A stretch of DNA of 12,949 nt, from assembly GCA_003157595.1 (NCBI GenBank), contig PMKB01000058.1, forward strand, positions 1 to 12,949, written 5' to 3'. The DNA is from Solirubrobacterales bacterium (lineage in GTDB: Bacteria > Actinomycetota > Thermoleophilia > Solirubrobacterales > Solirubrobacteraceae). Of this stretch, positions 7,155 through 12,753 are shown in pieces; position 1 is the first letter of the stretch, and every line of letters starts with the position of its first letter. The notes beneath the pieces were generated by a model that made no database searches, had not been told where the DNA came from, and saw only the letters and a program-made list of their open reading frames with translations. Made by a program: the position numbers and the translations under genes.

Positions 7155-7581
7155 GCGCGGCCGACGCGGCGAAGCCGCCATTTGTGAAACGCCGCAAGGT
7201 GCGGAACCGCCGCGTGATGCAGTCCGACCCGGGCTCTATGGTGGCGTCGATGACCGGGGTGTCTCGGAGCGATGGTGGTGGCGCCCGAGCGCGGGCGTCT
7301 GGGACGCGACGCGCGGGTTGGTTTTCAGGCGCCAGCTACGAAGTGGGCAACGAAGACCAGGAGGCCGAGGTTCGCGAGCAGCTTTACGCCAAGCGCGCCG
7401 AGTCCGAACGTACGGTCAGGCGAGTCGAGCCGATCCAGCCGGCCTCGCGGGTCGAGTGGCTCGATCGATCGGCTCGGATCGATCGCTCCGAGCCGATCGC
7501 GCCGGCGGTCGAGCGCGTCGCCGAGCGCCCCGCGGCCTGACGGTCGCGTCGGCGCGCGCCGGCAACGCCCGCCGACGCGAG
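7155..7581. other. Gene-poor spacer between the divergent Cache-like and response regulator genes
   Basis: Together with its flanking promoters this ~480-bp spacer is the longest gene-free stretch in the window. It holds a 13-bp perfect inverted repeat (7466-7499) and a 6-bp hairpin CGCCCG-AGCG-CGGGCG (7282-7297). Two antisense-aligned open frames also cross it. The plus frame could run from GTG 7343 to TGA 7538-7540 (65 residues, highly charged) without a ribosome binding site. The minus frame ends at 7325 in a hydrophobic tail (VKLLANLGLLVFVAHFVAGA), but has no ATG, GTG or TTG. Neither is called as a gene. Confidence 0.5.
7466..7499. repeat. 13-bp perfect inverted repeat with 8-nt loop
   Basis: CGATCGGCTCGGA (7466-7478) and TCCGAGCCGATCG (7487-7499) are exact reverse complements around the 8-nt loop TCGATCGC. 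A third copy of the core, GAGCCGATC, lies at 7427-7435. The arms are long enough for a stable RNA hairpin or a dimeric protein site. No T-tract follows on either strand. It lies about 120 nt before the response regulator start and about 325 nt before the Cache-like gene start. Confidence 0.7.
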
Positions 7582-7599
7582 ACTCAGCAAACTCACAGC
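7582..7599 (+). promoter_or_regulatory. PhoP-type direct repeat upstream of the response regulator gene
   Basis: ACTCAGC (7582-7588), AAAC, TCACAGC (7593-7599) is a direct repeat with 11-bp spacing. The second half equals, and the first half resembles, the TCACAGC-N4-TCACAGC box known for Mycobacterium tuberculosis PhoP, an OmpR-type regulator. It lies where a -35 element would be for the -10 at 7609. This suggests activation, probably autoregulation, by the adjacent OmpR-type regulator; that last step is inference. Confidence 0.55.
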
Positions 7600-7608
7600 A
7601 AAGGGCGC

Positions 7609-7614
7609 GACAAT
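7609..7614 (+). promoter_or_regulatory. Candidate -10 element of the response regulator operon
   Basis: GACAAT lies 6 nt before the ATG at 7621, which puts the likely transcript start at or next to the A of the ATG. There is no Shine-Dalgarno sequence. The -35 position (about 7586-7591) is poor and overlaps the direct repeat, as expected for an activator-dependent promoter. Confidence 0.45.
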
Positions 7615-7620
7615 CCCTGC

Positions 7621-8322
7621 ATGAGCGCGGATGACGAGCGGCTGCGTGTCCTGGTCGTCGACGATGAGCCCAACATCGTCGATGTGATCTCGATGGCGCT
7701 GCGGTTCGAGGGCTTCGATGTCGAGTCCGCCGCGACCGGCGCCGACGCGATCGCTGCGGTCGCCGCGCGGCCCCCGCAGCTGGTGGTGCTGGATGTGATG
7801 CTCCCCGACATCGACGGCTTCGAGGTGGCCCGGCGGCTCGCCGGCGCTCGCGCGAAGGTGCCGATCATCTTCCTGACCGCTCGCGACTCGACCGAGGACG
7901 TCGTCCATGGCCTGACGCTCGGCGGCGACGACTACGTCACCAAGCCGTTCAGCCTCGAGGAGCTCGTCGCCCGGATCCGCACCATCCTGCGCCGCTCGGG
8001 CCTATCGGAGGAGAGCAGCTCGAAGCTCGTGTTCGGCGATCTGGAACTCGACGAGGACACCCACGAGGTTGCGCGCGCGGGGCGCGAGGTCGAGCTCACC
8101 GCGACCGAGTTTCGCCTGCTGCGCTACCTGATGGCGAATCCGCGCCGCGTACTCACCCGTCCGCAGCTGCTCGACCATGTCTGGAACTACGACTTCGGCG
8201 GCGACGCCCGCGTGCTGGAGACCTACATCAGCTACCTGCGCAAGAAGATCGACGTCGGCTCACCGTCGCTGATCCACACCGTGCGCGGCGTCGGCTACGC
8301 GCTGCGGATGCCGCGGGGTTGA
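7621..8322 (+). CDS. OmpR/PhoB-type response regulator
   Basis: The 233-residue protein has a receiver domain (about 8-122) and a winged-helix DNA-binding domain (about 133-230). The receiver shows the acidic pair Asp14-Asp15, phospho-acceptor Asp58 in VVLDVMLPD, Thr86 in FLTAR, and Lys108 in TKPF. The effector domain has the OmpR-type ELTATEFRLLRYLMANPRRVLTRPQLLDHVW, followed by R.LETYISYLRKKI and TVRGVGYALR. It is the cytoplasmic transcription factor partner of the kinase that begins 7 nt downstream. The ATG at 7621 is chosen because homology starts there and a promoter-like -10 sits just before it; a longer upstream frame has no family similarity. Resemblance is to the actinobacterial MprA/TrcR/PhoP group in general; I cannot name an orthologue. 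Confidence 0.95.
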   Translation: MSADDERLRVLVVDDEPNIVDVISMALRFEGFDVESAATGADAIAAVAARPPQLVVLDVMLPDIDGFEVARRLAGARAKVPIIFLTARDSTEDVVHGLTLGGDDYVTKPFSLEELVARIRTILRRSGLSEESSSKLVFGDLELDEDTHEVARAGREVELTATEFRLLRYLMANPRRVLTRPQLLDHVWNYDFGGDARVLETYISYLRKKIDVGSPSLIHTVRGVGYALRMPRG

Positions 8323-8329
8323 GAGCGCG

Positions 8330-9832
8330 ATGTCGCTGCGTGCGCGGCTGCTGATCGGCCTGATCGCGCTGACCGCCGCGGGGCTGGTGATCGCCGGCGT
8401 CGTCACCTACGCGGCCGAGCGCTCCTACCTGGTTTCGCGCGTGGACTCGCAGCTCTCAGGCGCCACGATCAACAGCTTCGAGGACTTCCTCGACCGCCAG
8501 CTCGGCGTCGCCAAGGCCGGCGGCGGCCTGACACCGGGCGGCGGCGGCGGCGGCTTCGGCGGCGGCGGCGCAGGGCTCTTCCCGCCGCCGAGCGGCGGCG
8601 GCCCCCAGCCCGGCGGTGAGCTGGCCGGCCATGTGCTCCCGCCGGTCGGCACCTACGGCATCTACATCGCCGCGACCGGGAAGATGAAGGAGGGCGAGTT
8701 CGGGGGCGAGGGCGCTTCCCAGCCGAAGCTTCCGACGTCCATACCACTGACCACCAACCCTCGCCACCCGAAGCTGATCACCGTCGACTCGGCGGCCGGC
8801 TCGGGACTGCAGTACCGCGTGCTGCGCAAGACCAGTGACACCGGGTCGGGCACGATGACGATCGCGATCCCGCTCAACGACCTCAGCCAGACACTCACCC
8901 GGCTGCGCACCGTCGAGTTGATCGTGATCGCCGCGGTGCTGCTCGCGCTCGCCGCCTTCGCCTGGCTGCTGATCCGGATCGGCCTGCGGCCGCTGCACCG
9001 GATGGGTGCGACGGCCGGCGCGATCGCCGCCGGGGACCTTTCGCGCCGCGTCAGCCCCGCGGACTCGCGCACCGAGGTCGGCCGCCTCGGCCTCGCCCTG
9101 AACGCGATGCTCGGACAGATCGAGCAAGCGTTTGGCGAGCGCCAGGCAAGCGAGGATCGCCTGCGGCGCTTCCTCTCGGACGCCTCGCACGAGCTGCGCA
9201 CGCCGCTGACCTCGATCCGCGGCTACGCGGAGCTGTTCCGCATGGGCGCGACGGCGTCCACCGAGGACACCGAAAAGGCGATGGCGCGGATCGAGGAAGA
9301 GGCGACGCGCATGGGCATCCTCGTGGAGGACCTGCTCGCGCTTGCCCGCCTGGATGAGATGCCGCTCCCTCGCCGCGAGGCGGTCGACCTCGAGCCGCTC
9401 GCGCGCGACGCCGCCGACGACGCGCGCGCCGCCGCGCGCGAGCGTGAGGTGACGCTGACCCTCGCCGGTGAGCACATCGTCAGCGGCGACCCCTCGCAGC
9501 TTCGCCAGGTGCTCGCGAACCTGATGCGCAACGCGCTGACCCACACCCCGGCCGGCTCGCCGATCGAGCTGTCGCTGACGGGTGCGAACGGCAGCGTGCG
9601 GATCGAGGTGCGCGATCACGGCCCGGGCCTGCCGCAGGGCTCCCAGGACAGCGTGTTCGAGCGCTTCTGGCGCTCCGAGACCGGTCGCGAGCGCGGCAGG
9701 GCGGGCGCCGGCCTCGGGCTCGCGATCGTCGCGGCGATCGTGGCGGCGCACGGCGGCAAGGTCAGTGCGGACAACGCCCCCGGCGGAGGGGCCGTGTTCA
9801 CGATCGAGCTTGCGGCGCCGGCCGCGCGCTAG
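8330..9832 (+). CDS. Sensor histidine kinase with Gly/Pro-rich extracytoplasmic segment
   Basis: The 500-residue inner-membrane kinase has TM1 at about 7-27, an extracytoplasmic region 30-193, TM2 at about 194-216, and a HAMP domain at about 216-270. The dimerisation domain carries phospho-acceptor His287 in FLSDASHELRTPLTSIRGY. The ATPase domain has N-box Asn401 in ANLMRNALTHT, the G1 motif DHGPGLP, the F box VFERFWRSE, and the G2 motif GAGLGLAIVAAI. All catalytic motifs are intact. The extracytoplasmic region is odd: residues 64-100 are nearly all Gly and Pro, a flexible linker between two small halves, and no known sensor fold is evident. It starts 7 nt after the response regulator stop and is surely its partner. 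A strong hairpin follows about 38 nt after its stop. Confidence 0.95.
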   Translation: MSLRARLLIGLIALTAAGLVIAGVVTYAAERSYLVSRVDSQLSGATINSFEDFLDRQLGVAKAGGGLTPGGGGGGFGGGGAGLFPPPSGGGPQPGGELAGHVLPPVGTYGIYIAATGKMKEGEFGGEGASQPKLPTSIPLTTNPRHPKLITVDSAAGSGLQYRVLRKTSDTGSGTMTIAIPLNDLSQTLTRLRTVELIVIAAVLLALAAFAWLLIRIGLRPLHRMGATAGAIAAGDLSRRVSPADSRTEVGRLGLALNAMLGQIEQAFGERQASEDRLRRFLSDASHELRTPLTSIRGYAELFRMGATASTEDTEKAMARIEEEATRMGILVEDLLALARLDEMPLPRREAVDLEPLARDAADDARAAAREREVTLTLAGEHIVSGDPSQLRQVLANLMRNALTHTPAGSPIELSLTGANGSVRIEVRDHGPGLPQGSQDSVFERFWRSETGRERGRAGAGLGLAIVAAIVAAHGGKVSADNAPGGGAVFTIELAAPAAR

Positions 9833-9869
9833 CGCGCCGAGCATGCGGACTGCCGCCGGCGCTCGCCCT

Positions 9870-9892
9870 TGGGGGCGCCGAAGGCGCCCCCA
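9870..9892. terminator. Strong hairpin between convergent kinase and serS genes
   Basis: TGGGGGCGCC (9870-9879) pairs perfectly with GGCGCCCCCA (9883-9892) around a GAA loop, giving a 10-bp GC-rich stem. It lies 37 nt after the kinase stop and 7 nt after the serS stop, so it can serve both strands. No T-tract follows, as is common in high-GC actinobacteria. The palindrome CCTGATCAGG (9895-9904) beside it contains the serS stop codon. Confidence 0.75.
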
Positions 9893-9899
9893 CCCCTGA

Positions 9900-11150
9900 T
9901 CAGGATTGGGCTGGGATCACGGCGGGCGCGCCGAACGCCACCAGGCATTCCGGCAACACGACCGAGCGGTCCTCGCGCTGGTGGTTCTCGAGCAGCGCGA
10001 TCATCGTGCGGCCGGTCGCGACCGCGGTGCCGTTGAGCGTGGCGGCGGTGACCGGACGCCCGCCGGCGGGTCGCACGCGGATCTCCAGGCGGCGCGCCTG
10101 GAAGTCGGTCGTGTTCGAGCAGGAGGTCAGCTCGCGGTAACGCTGCTGGCCGGGAAGCCAGGCCTCGCAGTCGTACTTCTTGGCGGCCGAGGAGCCCAGG
10201 TCGCCGACCGCGATGTTGACCACGCGGTAGGGGATCTCCAGCTCGCGCAGCAGCGACTCCTCGATCGCGAGGATCCGCTCGTGCTCCGCCGTCGCCTCCT
10301 CGGCGGTCGTGAAGACGAACATCTCAACCTTGTCGAACTGGTGCACGCGGAAGATGCCGCGAGTGTCCTTGCCGGCCGCTCCGGCCTCGCGGCGAAAGCA
10401 CGATGAGAAGCCGGCGTAGCGGCGCGGCAGCGTGGCGGCGTCGAGGATCTCGCCGGCATGCAGCGAGGCGAGCGCGACCTCGGAGGTGCCGACGAGGAAC
10501 AGCTCGTCGTCGGGCAGGCTGTAGATCTGCTGCTCGGTGTCGGGCAGGAAACCGGTGCCGTAGAGCGCCTGCTCGCGGACCAGCACGGGGGGAAGCACCG
10601 GCTCGAAGCCCTGGGCGCGCAGCCGTTCGAGCGCCCAGCGCACGAGCGCCAGCTCGAGCATCACCAGATCCCCCTTGAGATAGGCGAAGCGCGAGCCCGA
10701 CAGCCGCGCGCCGGCCTCCATGTCGATCAGGCCGCCGGCGAGCTCGAGGTGGTCGGCCACCGGGCCGGGGCGGCACTCGCCGACCGAGCGGATCACCGTG
10801 TCGGCGTCGGCCGCGTCCGCCGCCGGCAGATTCGGCAGCACGATCATGGCCGCGTGCAGCTGCGCCTGGGTGGCTGCAAGCTCCGCCTGAAGCCGTCTCT
10901 CGCGCTCACCCACCTCGCGCATCTGGGCGATCGCCGCGGTCGTGTCGGCGCCGTCGCGCTTGGCCTGCGCGATCTCCTCGGAGGCCTGGTTCTTCGCGGC
11001 GCGCAGGTCTTCCAGCTCCGGCAGCAGGCTGCGCCGGCGAGCATCGAGCTCGAGCACCGCCTCGACGCCGGCGGCGACCCCCCCACCCCGCCGCTCGAGC
11101 GCCGCGCGGACGGCGTCGGGGTCCTCGCGGATCAGCCTGAGGTCGAGAAT
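9900..11150 (-). CDS. serS: Seryl-tRNA synthetase, apparently starting at ATT
   Basis: This class II enzyme charges tRNA-Ser with serine in the cytoplasm. Read from the ATT at 11148-11150 it has 416 residues, the normal bacterial length. The N-terminal coiled-coil arm begins (ATT)LDLRLIREDPDAVRAAL, which aligns exactly with the usual MLDL..IRE.P..V. Family motifs follow: TSE (222-224), motif 2 FRREAGAAGKDTRGIFRVHQF (from Phe252), and motif 3 NGTAVATGR with Arg381. GGAGG (11156-11160) lies 5 nt before the ATT. A TAG is in frame at 11160-11162, so the protein cannot begin further upstream. The first canonical start is GTG at 11057, which would delete 31 residues of the arm needed for tRNA binding. 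Either ATT is the true start or an ATG was changed by mutation or read error. It follows the cytochrome gene by 59 nt on the same strand. Confidence 0.93.
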   Translation of the reverse strand: MLDLRLIREDPDAVRAALERRGGGVAAGVEAVLELDARRRSLLPELEDLRAAKNQASEEIAQAKRDGADTTAAIAQMREVGERERRLQAELAATQAQLHAAMIVLPNLPAADAADADTVIRSVGECRPGPVADHLELAGGLIDMEAGARLSGSRFAYLKGDLVMLELALVRWALERLRAQGFEPVLPPVLVREQALYGTGFLPDTEQQIYSLPDDELFLVGTSEVALASLHAGEILDAATLPRRYAGFSSCFRREAGAAGKDTRGIFRVHQFDKVEMFVFTTAEEATAEHERILAIEESLLRELEIPYRVVNIAVGDLGSSAAKKYDCEAWLPGQQRYRELTSCSNTTDFQARRLEIRVRPAGGRPVTAATLNGTAVATGRTMIALLENHQREDRSVVLPECLVAFGAPAVIPAQS

Positions 11151-11155
11151 CGCGG

Positions 11156-11160
11156 CCTCC
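11156..11160 (-). promoter_or_regulatory. Ribosome binding site that marks the ATT start of serS
   Basis: On the minus strand GGAGG (within TTAGGAGG) is followed by 5 nt and then ATT at 11150. It is one of the best Shine-Dalgarno matches in the window and supports initiation at this ATT rather than at the GTG 93 nt downstream, which has no comparable site. Confidence 0.75.
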
Positions 11161-11209
11161 TAACGATCCGCCGGCGCCAGCGATGCGATTGGGGTGCTGG
11201 GATGGCTTC

Positions 11210-11632
11210 CTAACCCGAACAGGAGTTGCTCGACCCGATCGTCGGCGTGTGCGGCGCTTGCAGGCCGGCGTACTTCGCCAAGAAGTGCGCGATCGCCGTC
11301 GCATCCGAGCCGACGACGATGTTCTGGGGCATGATCTGACCCGAGAATCCGCCGTTCTGGATCGCGTACAGCACGCAGGCGTAACCCTCCTTGCGGAAGT
11401 TGAAGTTCGGCCCGTTGGTCCGCACGCGGCCCTGGACCGAGGTCGCCGAGCCCTCCGCGCCGACCAGCGACAGCGTGTGGCAGCCCGAGCAGTGCGTGGC
11501 GAACAGCTCCGCCCCGGTCCGGTAAGCGCTGCTCTTGGACAGCTGGATGCCCTGCGAGCTGCAGGCGCTGATTGCGAGCGCCACGGCAGCGCCGACCGCG
11601 ACGGTCCTTGCGATCTGTGCGGGTGAAGCCAT
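11210..11632 (-). CDS. Lipoprotein c-type cytochrome
   Basis: From the ATG at 11632 the protein has 140 residues. A short n-region and hydrophobic stretch (IARTVAVGAAVALAISAC) end in a lipobox-like ISAC with Cys24, so it is probably lipid-anchored outside the membrane. The single haem site is CSGCH (48-52), and Met101 in SGQIMPQN is the likely distal ligand. It is a small class I cytochrome domain of the kind that passes electrons between quinol oxidising complexes and an oxidase. An ATG 15 nt upstream (11647) is in frame, but a TATGAT box overlaps it, so I prefer 11632. Two further Cys (Cys86, and Cys138 near the C-terminus in SSNSCSG) might form a disulfide. Neighbours on the same strand are a membrane protein upstream and serS downstream; complex I genes lie further upstream on the other strand. 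Confidence 0.85.
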   Translation of the reverse strand: MASPAQIARTVAVGAAVALAISACSSQGIQLSKSSAYRTGAELFATHCSGCHTLSLVGAEGSATSVQGRVRTNGPNFNFRKEGYACVLYAIQNGGFSGQIMPQNIVVGSDATAIAHFLAKYAGLQAPHTPTIGSSNSCSG

Positions 11633-11642
11633 GCGGGCGCAG

Positions 11643-11648
11643 ATCATA
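11643..11648 (-). promoter_or_regulatory. Candidate -10 element of the cytochrome gene
   Basis: TATGAT on the minus strand ends 10 nt before the ATG at 11632, predicting a leader of only a few nucleotides. No Shine-Dalgarno sequence precedes either possible ATG. The -35 region is not recognisable. Confidence 0.4.
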
Positions 11649-11821
11649 TGGGGACGGCAGCCCGAACGCCGGACACCGATCGCCGCAGCGTTGCAGGAGC
11701 CGGTCGCGCCGGCGTCGAATCAGACCACCCCGGCGTCGGTGCAAGACGGTCGCCCTGTTGCCTTGCGATCGATCCTTACGGCGGCAACCGATGCCGACGC
11801 CGGGTCTTCTCCCCCGCCGGT

Positions 11822-11845
11822 GAGCGCCGGCCCCCGCCGGCGCTC
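11822..11845 (-). terminator. Hairpin just downstream of the four-helix membrane protein gene
   Basis: GAGCGCCGGC (11822-11831) and GCCGGCGCTC (11836-11845) pair perfectly over 10 bp around a CCCC loop. It lies 13 nt beyond the stop codon of the minus-strand gene at 11859-12308. There is no T-tract. It probably ends that transcript before the separate promoter of the cytochrome gene; the remaining bases from 11649 to 11821 hold nothing else I recognise. Confidence 0.55.
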
Positions 11846-11858
11846 CATTCGCGGCCGC

Positions 11859-12308
11859 TCAATAGGTGCCGGCGGCACGCAGCGCGAGCACGCACACGAC
11901 CAACGCCGCCAGCGCCATCACACCCACCTCGCGGCGCAGGATCGCGGTCACGATCGCCTGCTGCTCGGCCGGCGGCAGCGTCGCGACCTGCTGCGCATCG
12001 TCGAGCTCGCCCCTCGAGAGCACCTGGTCGGCGGCGACGAGCCGCAGCTGCTCGGCGACGAAGCCGATCGCGATCGGCAGCAGCGCGTAGAGGTAGTAGA
12101 GGCTGCTCGACGGGTGCTGGTGACCGAGCAGCTGGACGGCGACGAGCACGGCGTAGGCGAGGGCGAGGCCCTGCCCGACGCGCACTCCGAGCCAGAACTC
12201 GCGGCTCGGCGCAAACCAGTACCAGCGCACCGCTCCAAAGAGCCCGACGAGGCCGTTCGCGGCGGCCACGGCCAGCGCTCCCCAGATCGCGACATCGCGC
12301 GCGCTCAT
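11859..12308 (-). CDS. Four-helix integral membrane protein of unknown function
   Basis: From the ATG at 12308 the protein has 149 residues. Four hydrophobic helices are visible at about 7-26, 40-62, 70-88 and 127-146. A hydrophilic, acidic-to-basic segment at about 89-126 (ELDDAQQVATLPPAEQQAIVTAILRRE) lies between helices 3 and 4. Aromatic residues (RWYWF, LYYLYALL) mark the helix ends. I do not recognise the family. A GGGGG stretch about 5 nt before the ATG may be the ribosome binding site; an in-frame start 48 nt upstream is possible but lacks one. It is divergent from nuoA across an 88-bp AT-richer gap, which makes a respiratory role possible but unproven. Confidence 0.7.
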   Translation of the reverse strand: MSARDVAIWGALAVAAANGLVGLFGAVRWYWFAPSREFWLGVRVGQGLALAYAVLVAVQLLGHQHPSSSLYYLYALLPIAIGFVAEQLRLVAADQVLSRGELDDAQQVATLPPAEQQAIVTAILRREVGVMALAALVVCVLALRAAGTY

Positions 12309-12359
12309 CGGCCCCCGGCACGCCTTGATATCGAGCGTTTTGCCACTAAGTAACACTCC

Positions 12360-12388
12360 GTCACAAACATCGGGGGTAGTGATATAAC
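12360..12388 (+). promoter_or_regulatory. Promoter of the nuo operon, predicted leaderless
   Basis: GTCACA (12360-12365), a 17-nt spacer and TATAAC (12383-12388) form the best sigma-70-type promoter in the window. The -35 matches TTGACA at four of six positions. The -10 ends 8 nt before the GTG at 12397, so the transcript probably begins at or beside the start codon, and no Shine-Dalgarno sequence is present. Confidence 0.65.
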
Positions 12389-12396
12389 AGCGCGCT

Positions 12397-12753
12397 GTGA
12401 TCAGAACCTACCTGCCCGCGATCGTCTTCCTTGCGCTCGGGGCGATCGTAGGCTGCACGTTCGCCCTGCTCAACGCCGCGTTCGGTCCGCGCCGGCGGAT
12501 CCCGGCCAAGACGCAGCCCTACGAATGCGGTCTGCCGTCGGAGGTCAAGCAGGGCTTCCGCTTCGGCATCAGCTTCTACCTGATCGCGATGCTCTTCATC
12601 CTGTTCGACATCGAGGTGATCTTCCTGTTTCCGATCGCGGCTGAGCTGCGGGCCTACGGCACCTTCGCGCTCGGTGAGTTGATCACCTTCATCGTCCTGT
12701 TGACCGTCGCGTTCGGGTATGTCTGGCGGCGGGGGGCACTGGAATGGCGCTGA
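12397..12753 (+). CDS. nuoA: NADH-quinone oxidoreductase subunit A
   Basis: The 118-residue membrane subunit of respiratory complex I has three helices (about 7-28, 58-82 and 90-110). It shows the family signatures PYECGLP with Cys44 in the first loop and [10 protein letters not shown] (70-79) in the second helix, whose acidic residues lie near the quinone site and proton path. The length matches the family (115-140). The start is GTG, chosen because the promoter ends 8 nt before it and the homology begins there. It is the first gene of the nuo operon and overlaps nuoB by 10 nt, which implies coupled translation. Confidence 0.95.
   Translation: MIRTYLPAIVFLALGAIVGCTFALLNAAFGPRRRIPAKTQPYECGLPSEVKQGFRFGISFYLIAMLFILFDIEVIFLFPIAAELRAYGTFALGELITFIVLLTVAFGYVWRRGALEWR

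Noticed and set aside
5707..7155. 482-codon plus-strand frame across the Cache-like gene
   Set aside because: It is codon-aligned antisense of a coherent membrane-anchored protein with internal repeats. Its own translation is low-complexity Arg/Ala/Asp and shows no domain.
7466..7499. CRISPR, att site or transposon end
   Set aside because: There is a single inverted repeat with no array, no integrase or transposase, and no target-site duplication nearby.
8456..9844. 462-codon minus-strand frame opposite the histidine kinase
   Set aside because: The kinase frame has every catalytic motif; the antisense product is an Arg/Glu/His-rich shadow.
9900..11057. serS start at the first canonical codon (GTG 11057)
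   Set aside because: It removes 31 conserved residues of the tRNA-binding arm and has no good ribosome binding site. The ATT at 11150 matches the family start and has GGAGG at the right distance.
11535..12353. 272-codon plus-strand frame from the cytochrome promoter through the four-helix gene
   Set aside because: Translation has no domain pattern and opposes a gene with clear transmembrane helices; it is treated as a shadow.
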